A stretch of 64,000 bases of DNA from Variovorax sp. PBS-H4 (GCF_901827205.1 NZ_LR594675.1:310001-374000), one strand, 5' to 3'; positions 16,227 through 25,044 are shown, counted from the stretch's first letter. Translations and numbers: made by a program. Notes: generated by a model not told the origin, from the letters alone.

Positions 16227-17051
16227 ATGGACAATGGCCGCATGTCTGCCCCCTGGCGCGTCCCGGCCGTTCCCCACCAGCACACGCTGGACCTGCGTGC
16301 GGTGTCGATGCTGCTGGAAGCGCCGCGCGAGGCCGAGCCGACGCGTGCCATGCTGCACTTCCTCAATGCGCTGCTGCCGGTCGACTACATCAGCCTGGTC
16401 TCGCACCTGGACGATCCGCCGGCGCTGCTCGAAGGGCATGCCTTCGGGGCGGCGTTGCGCAACGTCACCGGCAAGTGCTTCGACAAGTACCGACGCCATT
16501 TCTACCTCTTCGACGACGCGATCCGCATCGCTGGGCAGATGCGTGCGCAGCCGGGTGAGGACGCAGAAGTGACGGCGCTGCGCTTCCGCGCCGGCGAGAT
16601 TCCCGACTCGGCCTGGCGCCACCGCATTTACGAATGCGAGCACCTGTCGGACCGGCTCACGCTGCTGTTCACCCCAGCCCCGCGCACCGCATTCTCCATC
16701 AACCTCTACCGCAGCGAGGCCAAGGGCGCCTTCGCGGCACAGGAGATCGAGCGCGTGCTGGCGGTCGCGCCGCTGTTGCGCCAGGTGCACCGCAATGCGG
16801 TCGGTACCGGCGCGGCCGCGCGGCAGATGGCCACGCGCATCGCACTGGCACGGGCCCGGCTCGACGCCCGCGCCGCTGCGCTCAGCCCCCGCGAGCTCGA
16901 CGTCTGCGCGCGCATCGCCTGCAGCATGACGGCGGACGGCATCGCGGCCGACCTGGACGTTGCCGCCTCCACCGTGCTCACGCTGCGCAAGCGCGCCTAC
17001 GTCAAGCTCGGCGTTCACGACCGCGCCGAGCTGATCCGTCTGGCCGCCTGA
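16227..17051 (+). CDS. LuxR-family transcriptional regulator
   Basis: A 274-residue protein with a C-terminal LuxR-type helix-turn-helix (about residues 208-270: LSPRELDVCARIA, then STVLTLRKRAYVKLGVHDRA). The N-terminal 200 residues do not match a receiver or autoinducer-binding domain that I recognise. In Burkholderiales this layout is common in regulators beside aromatic or organic-acid catabolic genes. The start could instead be the ATG at 16242. It lies between the FAH gene and the Rieske oxygenase gene and is followed 12 bp downstream by an 18-bp perfect palindrome, so it probably controls the oxygenase. Confidence 0.8.
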   Translation: MDNGRMSAPWRVPAVPHQHTLDLRAVSMLLEAPREAEPTRAMLHFLNALLPVDYISLVSHLDDPPALLEGHAFGAALRNVTGKCFDKYRRHFYLFDDAIRIAGQMRAQPGEDAEVTALRFRAGEIPDSAWRHRIYECEHLSDRLTLLFTPAPRTAFSINLYRSEAKGAFAAQEIERVLAVAPLLRQVHRNAVGTGAAARQMATRIALARARLDARAAALSPRELDVCARIACSMTADGIAADLDVAASTVLTLRKRAYVKLGVHDRAELIRLAA

Positions 17052-17063
17052 GCTGCGGCACCT

Positions 17064-17081
17064 GTCCCCTGCGCAGGGGAC
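17064..17081. promoter_or_regulatory. 18-bp perfect palindrome, candidate LuxR-regulator operator
   Basis: GTCCCCTGCGCAGGGGAC is a perfect 18-bp palindrome flanked by GCACC and GGTGC, 62 bp before the oxygenase start at 17144. It lies just after the LuxR-type regulator gene. Its length is similar to dyads bound by LuxR-family dimers. The lack of a following T tract argues against a terminator. Confidence 0.5.
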
Positions 17082-17143
17082 GCGGGTGCGCGGCTATGCA
17101 CGCCACCATCGCTCCCAACACAATCACCGATGGAGACGAGCGC

Positions 17144-18163
17144 ATGTTTCTGCGCAACTGCTGGTATGTCGTCGCCTGGGACCACGAGATCCCGGCCGAC
17201 GGCCTCTTCAACCGCACCGTGATCGGGGAGCCGCTGCTCCTGTTCCGTCGCGCCGACGGCACCATCGTCGCGCTCGAGGACCGCTGCTGCCACCGGCTCG
17301 CGCCGCTGTCCAAGGGCCGCAAGGAGGGCGACTGCGTGCGCTGCGGCTACCACGGCCTCAAGTTCGATGCAGAGGGCATCTGCATCGAAGTGCCCGGCCT
17401 GGACAGCGTGCCACCCAGGGCGCGCGTACGCAGTTATCCGGTGGCGCTGCGCCATGCCTGGGTGTTCGTCTGGATGGGCGATCCGGCGCTGGCCGACCAA
17501 GCGCTCCTGCCCGACAACTTTTCCTGCGACCACCCGGGCTGGCGCAACGTTCCCGGCTACCTGCACTACGACACACCGTACCTGCTGATCTGCGACAACC
17601 TGCTGGACTTCTCGCACCTGAGTTATGTGCACGAGAAGACGCTGGGCGGTTCCACCGCGATCGCGCAGGCGCGGCCCGTTATCGACAAGATCCCGCGCGG
17701 CTTGCGGGTCACGCGCAAGGTCAAGGACGTGCCGCCGCCCGCCTACTGGGCGCGGGCGCGCGATTTCGGCGGTAACCATGTGGACCGCTGGTTCATCTAC
17801 GACTTCGTGCTGCCCGGCACGCTGCTCATGCATTCGGGCGGCCGCCCTGCCGGCGACGCAGAGGGCGACATGCGGCGCGCGGTCGAACTGCATAGCTGCC
17901 AGACGCTGACGCCCGAGACCGAGACCAGCACCCACTACTTCTTCCAGCAGTCGCACCGCGCGGAGTTGGGCGGCGAATGGCTCACGCAGATGATCCATGA
18001 CGGCCTGATCGTCGCCTTCAACGAGGACCGCGACATGATCACCGCGCAGGCCCGCAACATCGAGCGCGCCCCGGAGGCCCCGATGCTGCCGCTCGCGATG
18101 GACGCAGCCCTCGTGCAGTTCCGCCGCCTGCTGGCGCAGGCCATCGACGCCGAGCGCGCCTGA
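17144..18163 (+). CDS. Rieske aromatic ring-hydroxylating or O-demethylating oxygenase (VanA-like)
   Basis: A 339-residue oxygenase subunit. The Rieske site is CCH (about residues 47-49) with CGYHG about 20 residues later. The mononuclear iron region is DNLLDFSHLSYVHEKTLGG (about 150-168), as in VanA or phthalate-oxygenase-type single-component enzymes. The start MFLRNCWYVVAWDHE at 17144 matches the family and follows GGAGACGAG; an ATG at 17096 would add 16 unusual residues. Such enzymes need an FMN/2Fe-2S reductase, but none is encoded nearby. A Bug receptor follows, so the substrate is probably an aromatic or organic acid. Confidence 0.88.
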   Translation: MFLRNCWYVVAWDHEIPADGLFNRTVIGEPLLLFRRADGTIVALEDRCCHRLAPLSKGRKEGDCVRCGYHGLKFDAEGICIEVPGLDSVPPRARVRSYPVALRHAWVFVWMGDPALADQALLPDNFSCDHPGWRNVPGYLHYDTPYLLICDNLLDFSHLSYVHEKTLGGSTAIAQARPVIDKIPRGLRVTRKVKDVPPPAYWARARDFGGNHVDRWFIYDFVLPGTLLMHSGGRPAGDAEGDMRRAVELHSCQTLTPETETSTHYFFQQSHRAELGGEWLTQMIHDGLIVAFNEDRDMITAQARNIERAPEAPMLPLAMDAALVQFRRLLAQAIDAERA

Positions 18164-18207
18164 GCCACCGCACGCTGACCGTTTCCTCCACCACCGAAAG
18201 ACCCACC

Positions 18208-19191
18208 ATGTTCAGGACCTGGATGGCGGCCTGCTGCCTGGCCGCCCTGCCGCTTTGCACGCCCGCGCAGACCACCACACCGTCGCCGTTTCCCACCAGG
18301 CCCGTGCGGCTAGTGGTGCCCTATGCGGCCGGCGGCGCCACCGACTTCGTCGCACGCTTGGTCGGCGAGCGTTTGGCCAAGCGACTGGGGCAACCCGTGG
18401 TGGTCGACAACAAGCCAGGTGCCGCCGGCGCGCTGGGGGCCGCGGACGTGGCGCGCGCGCCGGCGGACGGCAGCGTGCTGCTGCTGACCATCACCGATTC
18501 GCAGGTCAACAACGCGGCCCTCTTCAAGACGCTGCCCTACGACCCGCAGAAGGACTTCGCGTTCGTCACTCAGATCGTGCGCAGCCCTGCGCTGATTTCC
18601 GCCAATACCGACCTGCCAGCCAAGAGCATGGACGCGTTGCGCCGCCTCGCCGCGCGGCAGCCCGCAAGCCTGAGCTACGCCTCCTGGGGCGTCGGCGGGC
18701 TCGGGCACCTGGCCGGCGAGTCCCTCAATCGCGAGCTCAAGGCCGGCATGGTCCATGTGCCTCAGAAGGGTGAGGGGCCGGTGGTGACCGACCTGCTGTC
18801 GAAGACAGTGAGCATCGGCCTGTCGTCGGTGGCAAGCGCGAAGCAGCATGTGCAGGCGGGCAATCTGGTGCCGCTGGCGGTGCTGGGCCGCGAGCGCTCG
18901 ACGGCCTTGCCGCAGGTGCCGACGCTGCGCGAGCTCGGCTTCGCCGATCCGCTCTACGACACCAACGTGTGGCTCGGCGTCCTGGCGCCCGCGCGCACGC
19001 CGCCGGCCGTGGTGCAACGGCTCGTGGCCGAGACCCGTGCCATCGTTGCCGCCGAGGACCTGCGCTCGGTGCTGGTCGAGCGCGGCTTCGAGATCATGAA
19101 CACCACGCCCGAGCAGTTTGCAGCGGGCTACAAGGCCGAGTTCGAGGTGATCACGCAGCGTATTCGCGCCTTCGGCATCGAGGCACAGTGA
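18208..19191 (+). CDS. Bug/TctC-type tripartite tricarboxylate receptor
   Basis: A 327-residue periplasmic solute receptor with a signal peptide (about residues 1-20, ending CTPAQ). Family features are RPVRLVVPYAAGGATDFVAR, VVDNKPGAAGALGA and LPYDPQKDFAFV. There are no TctA/TctB membrane genes nearby, which is usual for the expanded Bug family of Burkholderiales. Next to the Rieske oxygenase it probably binds the oxygenase substrate for uptake or sensing; this is inference. Confidence 0.88.
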   Translation: MFRTWMAACCLAALPLCTPAQTTTPSPFPTRPVRLVVPYAAGGATDFVARLVGERLAKRLGQPVVVDNKPGAAGALGAADVARAPADGSVLLLTITDSQVNNAALFKTLPYDPQKDFAFVTQIVRSPALISANTDLPAKSMDALRRLAARQPASLSYASWGVGGLGHLAGESLNRELKAGMVHVPQKGEGPVVTDLLSKTVSIGLSSVASAKQHVQAGNLVPLAVLGRERSTALPQVPTLRELGFADPLYDTNVWLGVLAPARTPPAVVQRLVAETRAIVAAEDLRSVLVERGFEIMNTTPEQFAAGYKAEFEVITQRIRAFGIEAQ

Positions 19192-19320
19192 GCAAAGATG
19201 GTCTGAAAACTAAGACAAAAGCCTCAAGGGTTTGTTCTGGAGGAGGGAAGATGAGCTGGCGGTAACAATTGAACACAAATTGCGCCGCGCATTTTCGCCC
19301 GGCCTTCTGGAGAGCAACCC

Positions 19321-20430
19321 ATGGAGACCGTGCGAGTATTTTTCTGCGCCGCCGCGCTGATGCTGGGCGCCGCAAACGCAGTGGCGCAGATCCTGATCGG
19401 CCAGTCGGCCGACATGTCGGGGCCGGTCGCGGCCAGCGTGAAGGAAACCATCCTCGGCTCGCAGCTGGTGATCGACAACGTCAACGCGCAGGGCGGCATC
19501 CACGGCGAGAAGATCGAAGTGATTCGCCTGGACGACGGGCTGGACACCAAGCGCTCGGTGGAGAACTCGCGCATCCTGATCGAGGAGAAGAAGGTGATCG
19601 CGCTGCTGCTCAACCGCGGCACGCCCAACGCACTGGCGGTCGTCCCGCTGCTCGACAAGAGCGGCACCCCGCTGATCGCGCCTTCCACCGGCGCGATGTC
19701 GCTGCATAAACCCGTGCAGAAGCATGTGTTCAACGTGCGCTCCACCTACCAGCGGGAGGCCGAGAAGGCGGTCCAGCATCTGCACACGGTGGGCATGCAG
19801 CGCATTGCCGTGGTCCAGGCCGACGATTCGTTCGGCAAGGACGCGATGGAAGGCGCCATGAAAGGCTTCGACAAGGCCGGCCTGAAGCCGGTCGTGCTGG
19901 CCCTGGCCGATCGCAACAAGCCCGACTACACGGCCATCGTTCCCAAGCTTGTGGCCTCCAACGCGCAGGCCGTTCTGTGGATCGGCTCCGGCACCGCGGT
20001 CACCGAAGGCGTGAAGGCGCTGCGCGCAACCGGTTCGGCCGCGCAGGTCATCACGCTGTCGAACAACGCGGCGTCAGGCTTCATCAAGGAACTGGGCGGC
20101 GCCAGCGGCGGCGTGGTGGTGATGCAGGTGTTGCCGTCCGAGCGGGGCTTGGCGCATCCGCTGGTCAAGGAGGCTTCGGACCTTGCCAAGGCCAAGGGTG
20201 ACATCGAACTCTCGCCGGCGCTGCTCGAAGGCTTCGTGGCCACCAAGGTGCTGGTCGAGGCGCTGCGCCGCGCCGGCCCGAAGCCCACGCGCGCCAGGCT
20301 GCTGGCTGCGCTCAACGATTTCCGCTACGACCCGGGCGGTGGCCTCGAGGTGAGCTACTCGCCGCAGGACCACACGGGCATCGACTACGTCGACCTGTCG
20401 ATCATCAGCGGGGGACGGTTCAAGCGCTGA
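19321..20430 (+). CDS. Orphan LivK-type ABC substrate-binding protein
   Basis: A 369-residue Peripla_BP_6 protein with a signal peptide (residues 1-22, ending AVAQ). It reads ILIGQSADMSGPVAASVKET and AQGGIHGEKIEVIRLDDG, typical of the LivK family. The start at 19321 follows CTGGAGAG. No permease or ATPase gene adjoins it, so it must use a remote importer or serve as a sensor. It ends exactly where the convergent comM gene ends. Confidence 0.85.
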   Translation: METVRVFFCAAALMLGAANAVAQILIGQSADMSGPVAASVKETILGSQLVIDNVNAQGGIHGEKIEVIRLDDGLDTKRSVENSRILIEEKKVIALLLNRGTPNALAVVPLLDKSGTPLIAPSTGAMSLHKPVQKHVFNVRSTYQREAEKAVQHLHTVGMQRIAVVQADDSFGKDAMEGAMKGFDKAGLKPVVLALADRNKPDYTAIVPKLVASNAQAVLWIGSGTAVTEGVKALRATGSAAQVITLSNNAASGFIKELGGASGGVVVMQVLPSERGLAHPLVKEASDLAKAKGDIELSPALLEGFVATKVLVEALRRAGPKPTRARLLAALNDFRYDPGGGLEVSYSPQDHTGIDYVDLSIISGGRFKR

Positions 20431-21966
20431 TCACTCCACCCTCTGCAGTGCACGCCGGTACTGCACCGCCTCCGCCACATGCGCCGCCTGCACCGCGCCG
20501 GCTCCGGCCAGGTCCGCTATCGTTCGGGCCAGCTTGAGCGTGCGGTGCGTGCCGCGCGCCGACCAGCCCAGTCGCGTCGCTGCAGTCTGCAGGAACTGCC
20601 GGGCCGCCGCATCGAGCTTCGCGTGGCGGTCGATCTCTGCGCCTTGCAGCGCCTGGTTGGCCTTGCCCTGTCGGCGGATTGCGCGCTCGCGCCCTTCGGC
20701 CACGCGCGCACGGACGTCTGCGCTGGCTTCGCCGGCGGGCGTCTCCAGCAACTGGGTGGCGGGTAGGGCGGGCACTTCGATGTGCAGGTCGATCCGGTCG
20801 AGCAGCGGCCCGCTGAGCTTGCCCTGGTAGCGGGCCACCTGGTCCGGCGTGCAACGGCAGGACTTGAGGGATGAGCCCAGGTAGCCGCAAGGGCACGGAT
20901 TCATGGCGGCGATCAACTGGAAGCGGGCCGGGAACTCGGCACGCCGCGCGGCCCGCGCGATCGTGATGGTTCCGGTCTCCAGCGGCTCGCGCAGCGCCTC
21001 GAGCGCGGCACGCTGGAACTCGGGAAATTCGTCCAGGAACAGCACGCCGTTGTGCGCCAGCGAGATCTCGCCAGGCCGCGGCGGCGAGCCGCCGCCCACC
21101 AGCGCCACGGCACTGGCGCTGTGGTGCGGGCTGCAGGTCGGCCGCACACGCCAACGCTCGACGGCGAAGCGGCCGTGCAGGCTGGCTACGGCGGCGCTTT
21201 CCAGCGCCTCGTCGACGCTCATCGGCGGCAGCAGGCCCGCAAAGCGCTGCGCCAGCATCGACTTGCCGGAACCCGGCGGGCCCACCATCAGCAGGCTGTG
21301 CTGGCCGGCCGCCGCGACCTCGAGCGCGCGTCTTGCGCTCGCGTGCCCCTTGACGTCCGCCATGTCGGCCCCGGCCGCCACCGCGCCGGGTTCGGCCGGC
21401 TGCGCACGGTGCCAGCCGTCTTCCGACGCATCGCTCGCGGCCGGGCCGCCCGGCAGGAACTGCCGCACCACGTCCAGCAGGTGGGCCGCACCGTAGATGT
21501 CGGCGCCGGGTACCAGGGCGGCCTCCCGCGCGCTCTCGGCCGGCAGCACCAGCTTCGTCGCAACGCCGCGGCCATGCAGCGCCAGCGCCATTGCGAGCGC
21601 ACCGCGCACGGGCCGCAGATGGCCTGAAAGCGAGAGCTCCCCCGCAAATTCGTGGCCCGCCAGCCGGGCCGCGTCGATCTGCCCGGCTGCCGCCAGGATG
21701 CCCAGTGCGATTGGCAGGTCGAAGCGCCCCGAATCCTTCGGCAGATCGGCCGGCGCCAGGTTGACCGTGATGCGCTTGTTGCTCGGGAATTCGAGGCCGG
21801 CATTCTGAATGGCAGAACGCACCCGCTCGCGCGCCTCCTTCACTTCCACGTCCGCCAGTCCCACCAGCGTGAAGCTCGGCAACCCGTTGGCCAGATGCAC
21901 CTCGACCGTGACGCTTGCCGCTTCGAGGCCCAGCAAAGCACGGCTTTGCACCAAAGATAAGCTCAT
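20431..21966 (-). CDS. comM: ComM/YifB-type Mg-chelatase-like AAA ATPase
   Basis: A 511-residue protein. The N-terminal ChlI-like domain (about 1-170) contains HLANGLPSFTLVGLADVEVK and NKRITVNLAPADLPK. The central AAA module has Walker A GPPGSGKSMLAQRFAG (about residue 230). LFLDEFPEF and AMNPCPCGYLG follow, and the C-terminal Mg-chelatase lid domain ends at RALQRVE. ComM is a DNA helicase that helps branch migration during natural transformation; the family is also named YifB. Length and motifs are normal. It is divergent from the torF-glnK-amtB operon. Confidence 0.95.
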   Translation of the reverse strand: MSLSLVQSRALLGLEAASVTVEVHLANGLPSFTLVGLADVEVKEARERVRSAIQNAGLEFPSNKRITVNLAPADLPKDSGRFDLPIALGILAAAGQIDAARLAGHEFAGELSLSGHLRPVRGALAMALALHGRGVATKLVLPAESAREAALVPGADIYGAAHLLDVVRQFLPGGPAASDASEDGWHRAQPAEPGAVAAGADMADVKGHASARRALEVAAAGQHSLLMVGPPGSGKSMLAQRFAGLLPPMSVDEALESAAVASLHGRFAVERWRVRPTCSPHHSASAVALVGGGSPPRPGEISLAHNGVLFLDEFPEFQRAALEALREPLETGTITIARAARRAEFPARFQLIAAMNPCPCGYLGSSLKSCRCTPDQVARYQGKLSGPLLDRIDLHIEVPALPATQLLETPAGEASADVRARVAEGRERAIRRQGKANQALQGAEIDRHAKLDAAARQFLQTAATRLGWSARGTHRTLKLARTIADLAGAGAVQAAHVAEAVQYRRALQRVE

Positions 21967-21977
21967 TTCCTCTCCCT

Positions 21978-21993
21978 TTCACCAAGATGGTGC
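21978..21993. promoter_or_regulatory. NtrC-type enhancer site
   Basis: TTCACC-AAGAT-GGTGC fits the NtrC dyad (GCACC-N5-GGTGC) with one weak position. It lies about 70 bp upstream of the sigma-54 promoter at 22062, a normal enhancer distance. A second half-site, TGCACC, begins at 22021. Confidence 0.7.
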
Positions 21994-22061
21994 TCCATCT
22001 TTTTGTTCCTGGCCTCGCCGTGCACCCGTCTCAGGCTCCGCTTCGGATGGGCCGCGAGATT

Positions 22062-22077
22062 TGGCACGCTCCCTGCT
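22062..22077 (+). promoter_or_regulatory. Sigma-54 promoter of torF-glnK-amtB
   Basis: TGGCACG-CTCC-CTGCT matches the -24/-12 consensus TGGCACG-N4-TTGCW at all but one position. It is 46 bp before the torF start. Together with the NtrC-like dyad upstream it predicts expression under nitrogen limitation. Confidence 0.85.
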
Positions 22078-22123
22078 TTGAATCGGTATCCGACCATTTC
22101 AAAACCGACCGAGGAGTCTCCCG

Positions 22124-22948
22124 ATGATGCACCGTAAAACCGCGTCTGCCCTGGCCGTCGCTGCCCTGGCTGCGCTGCCGATGCTGGCGAGCGCCCAGCT
22201 CACCGGCAACGTCGCGCTGACCAGCAACTACAAGTTCCGCGGCCAAGACCAGGACGTGCTGGGCAGCAACGACTTCGCCAAGACGCGCGCCGTCAAGCCC
22301 GCCATCCAGGGCGGTTTCGACTATGCCTTCGGCGAGAGCGGCTTCTACATCGGCAACTGGAACTCCAGCGTCAACTGGCTCAACGGCAACAGCATCGAGA
22401 GCGACATCTACGGGGGCTACAAGTTCAAGGCGGGCGTCTTCGACTTCGACGTCGGCGCGCTGGCGTACATCTATCCGGGCAACACCCGCGGCAACACCAC
22501 CGAGCTCTACGGCGCAGGCACCTGGGCCGACGAAGCGATTGGTGCGTTCACGCTGAAGTACTCGCACACGGTGTCGAAGGACTATTTCAACTACGCCGGC
22601 GAGAAGGACGGCTCGGGCCTGAAGGGCCGCAACACCGGCTACCTGAACCTGAGCTACTCCAAGGAAATCGTGCCCAAGGTGACCTTCAAGGCGGCGGTGG
22701 GCTACACGCACATGAGCAGCGACATCCGCAGCCTGGGCTATCGCAACTACGTCGACTACAACGTCGGCGCTTCGTATGACTTCGGCAACGGCCTGTCGCT
22801 GGCCGGGTCGGTGCAGGGCGCCAACAGGAAGAGCTCGTACCTGCTCGTGGCCGATCCGGGCCTCGACCTCGGCTTCGGGCCCATCGGCCAGCGCACCTGG
22901 TCGCCCAACAAGGCCCGGTTCATCGTCACGCTGACCAAGACGCTCTGA
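22124..22948 (+). CDS. TorF-family putative porin
   Basis: A 274-residue outer-membrane protein with a signal peptide (residues 1-24, ending ASAQ). Alternating beta-strand patterns follow (LTGNVALTSNYKFRGQDQD, GFDYAFGESGFYIGNW, FDFDVGALAYIYPG), typical of the TorF family (TIGR02001). It ends in Leu and not the usual aromatic residue. It lies between a sigma-54 promoter and glnK-amtB, so it is probably a nitrogen-regulated outer-membrane channel, perhaps for ammonium or small nitrogen compounds. The transported substrate is not known. Confidence 0.88.
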   Translation: MMHRKTASALAVAALAALPMLASAQLTGNVALTSNYKFRGQDQDVLGSNDFAKTRAVKPAIQGGFDYAFGESGFYIGNWNSSVNWLNGNSIESDIYGGYKFKAGVFDFDVGALAYIYPGNTRGNTTELYGAGTWADEAIGAFTLKYSHTVSKDYFNYAGEKDGSGLKGRNTGYLNLSYSKEIVPKVTFKAAVGYTHMSSDIRSLGYRNYVDYNVGASYDFGNGLSLAGSVQGANRKSSYLLVADPGLDLGFGPIGQRTWSPNKARFIVTLTKTL

Positions 22949-23012
22949 CCGCGGTGCGCGCCGTTCGAGCGCGCAGAGGAGAAAACATCATGGAATCTAC
23001 GAGGGAAGCATC

Positions 23013-23351
23013 ATGAAGCTGGTCACAGCCATCATCAAGCCGTTCAAGCTCGACGAGGTGCGCGAGGCGCTCTCGACCATCGGGGTGCAGGGCATCACCG
23101 TGACGGAGGTCAAGGGCTTCGGCCGCCAGAAGGGCCACACCGAGCTCTACCGCGGCGCGGAGTACGTGGTCGACTTCCTGCCCAAGGTCAAGATCGAAGC
23201 GGCCGTGGCCGACGAACTGGTCGAGCGCGTGATCGAGGCGGTCGAGAGCGCCGCGCGCACCGGCAAGATCGGCGACGGCAAGATCTTCGTCTACGACCTC
23301 GAGCAGGTCGTGCGCATCCGTACCGGAGAAACAGGCCGCGAAGCCCTTTGA
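23013..23351 (+). CDS. glnK: P-II nitrogen regulatory protein
   Basis: A 112-residue P-II protein of normal length. The T-loop has the uridylylation Tyr at position 51 in ELYRGAEY, and the C-terminal signatures IGDGKIFVYDLEQVVRIRTG are intact. P-II senses 2-oxoglutarate, ATP/ADP and glutamine state. As the copy next to amtB, it should bind and block the ammonium channel when nitrogen is ample. It lies 64 bp after torF and 26 bp before amtB, in the sigma-54-driven operon. Confidence 0.95.
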   Translation: MKLVTAIIKPFKLDEVREALSTIGVQGITVTEVKGFGRQKGHTELYRGAEYVVDFLPKVKIEAAVADELVERVIEAVESAARTGKIGDGKIFVYDLEQVVRIRTGETGREAL

Positions 23352-23377
23352 CTTCGAGGCACGAAAGAACAGATCCA

Positions 23378-24904
23378 ATGAAAAAACTGCTTGTCTCTCT
23401 CGCCTTCGGCCTGGGCGTTCTCGTCACGGGCACTGCGGGCTTCGCCCAGACCCCGGCTGCGCCGGCCGAAGCGCCTGCCGCCACTGCCCCCGCAGCCGCA
23501 GCGCCCGCCGCCGCGGCTCCGGCGGCTGCAGCACCTGCCGATGCCGCCGCGGCTGCGCCTGCTGCTGCTGCTGCACCTTCCTTCAACAAGGGCGACACCT
23601 CCTGGATGCTGCTGTCGACGCTGCTGGTCATCATGATGACCATTCCTGGCCTGGCGCTCTTCTACGGTGGCCTGGTGCGCAGCAAGAACATGCTGTCGGT
23701 GCTGATGCAGGTGATGGTCACCTTCTCGATGATCGTGGTGCTGTGGCTCATCTACGGCTACAGCCTGGCGTTCACCGAGGGCAACTCCTTCATCGGCGGC
23801 TTCGACCGTCTCTTCATGAAGGGCATCTTCGACGCTGCCACTGGCACCTTCGCGCCAGGCGCGACCTTCAGCAAGGGCGTCTACATCCCCGAGCTGCTGT
23901 TCGCCGCCTTCCAGGCCACCTTCGCCGGCATCACCTGCTGCCTGATCGTCGGCGCCTTCGCCGAGCGCATCAAGTTCTCGGCCGTGCTGCTCTTCATGGC
24001 GCTGTGGTTCACCTTCAGCTATGCGCCGATCGCGCACATGGTCTGGTTCTGGATGGGCCCCGACGCCTACGCCAGCAAGGACGTGGTCGATGCCATGAAC
24101 GCCAAGGCCGGCCTTATCTGGCAATGGGGCGCGCTGGACTTCGCCGGGGGAACGGTGGTGCACATCAACGCCGCGGTCGCAGGCCTGGTGGGTGCCATCC
24201 TGATCGGCAAGCGCATCGGCTACGGCAAGGAAGCGTTCACGCCGCACTCGCTGACCCTCACCATGGTCGGCGCCTCGCTGCTGTGGGTGGGCTGGTTCGG
24301 CTTCAACGCCGGCTCCGCGCTCGAAGCAGGCACCAGCGCCGTACTGGCCTTCATGAACACCTTCTCGGCAACGGCAGCCGCGGTGCTGGCGTGGTGCATC
24401 GGCGAAGCGCTGATGCGCGGCAAGGCCTCGATGCTGGGTGCGGCGTCCGGTGCGGTCGCCGGCCTGGTGGCCATCACGCCTGCAGCCGGCAATGTCGGCC
24501 TCATGGGCGCGATCGTGGTCGGCTTCGTCGCCGGCTTCGCCTGCCTCTGGGGCGTCAATGGCCTCAAGCACATGCTCGGCGCGGACGACTCGCTCGACGT
24601 GTTCGGCGTGCACGGCGTGGGCGGCATCGTGGGTGCACTGCTGACCGGCGTGTTCAACACCCAGGCGCTGGGCGGTCCCGGCCTGGTGGGCGACTGGGTC
24701 ACGGCCGGCGTGGTGTCCAACGGCATCGGCGCGCAAGTCTTGATCCAGCTCAAGGCCGTGCTGCTGACCATCGTGTGGTCTGCCGTGGTGTCCTTCGTCG
24801 CCTACAAGATCGTCGACCTCACCATTGGGCTGCGCGTCAGCGAAGAGGAAGAGCGCGAGGGCCTGGACATCTCGTCGCACGGCGAAACCGCCTACAACCG
24901 CTGA
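23378..24904 (+). CDS. amtB: Ammonium transporter
   Basis: A 508-residue inner-membrane channel with a signal peptide (about 1-23). An Ala/Pro-rich stretch (about residues 25-66) follows before the conserved GDTSWMLLSTLLVIMMTIPG start of the channel domain. Hallmarks are GLALFYGGLVRSKN, DFAGGTVVHINAAVAGL with the conserved pore His, and DVFGVHGVGGIVGALLTGVF with the second His. The low-complexity linker is longer than in E. coli AmtB. The start MKKLLVSLAFG at 23378 is chosen because it gives the signal peptide. Confidence 0.96.
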   Translation: MKKLLVSLAFGLGVLVTGTAGFAQTPAAPAEAPAATAPAAAAPAAAAPAAAAPADAAAAAPAAAAAPSFNKGDTSWMLLSTLLVIMMTIPGLALFYGGLVRSKNMLSVLMQVMVTFSMIVVLWLIYGYSLAFTEGNSFIGGFDRLFMKGIFDAATGTFAPGATFSKGVYIPELLFAAFQATFAGITCCLIVGAFAERIKFSAVLLFMALWFTFSYAPIAHMVWFWMGPDAYASKDVVDAMNAKAGLIWQWGALDFAGGTVVHINAAVAGLVGAILIGKRIGYGKEAFTPHSLTLTMVGASLLWVGWFGFNAGSALEAGTSAVLAFMNTFSATAAAVLAWCIGEALMRGKASMLGAASGAVAGLVAITPAAGNVGLMGAIVVGFVAGFACLWGVNGLKHMLGADDSLDVFGVHGVGGIVGALLTGVFNTQALGGPGLVGDWVTAGVVSNGIGAQVLIQLKAVLLTIVWSAVVSFVAYKIVDLTIGLRVSEEEEREGLDISSHGETAYNR

Positions 24905-24981
24905 GGCAAGCGCGGGCCGCTTGTCGCGGCCTGCGGCACTGCCTGCAGGAACAAATCCAAGCAAGTCTCCTCTGGATGTTC

Positions 24982-25016
24982 AGCCCGCAAGCGCTTCGGC
25001 CAGCGGGCTTTTTTTT
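24982..25016 (+). terminator. Rho-independent terminator after amtB
   Basis: The stem AGCCCGC (24982-24988) / GCGGGCT (25003-25009) is followed by an unbroken T run to 25016, 78 bp after the amtB stop. It closes the torF-glnK-amtB operon. Confidence 0.85.
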
Positions 25017-25044
25017 GCGCGGCAACAGGCCCTAAGCTGGCGAC

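Noticed and set aside
17096..17143. Upstream ATG for the Rieske oxygenase
   Set aside because: The ATG at 17144 follows GGAGACGAG and gives the conserved family start.
23291..24964. A 557-codon minus-strand frame opposite amtB
   Set aside because: It is antisense to a complete AmtB gene and has only low-complexity His/Gln/Arg sequence.
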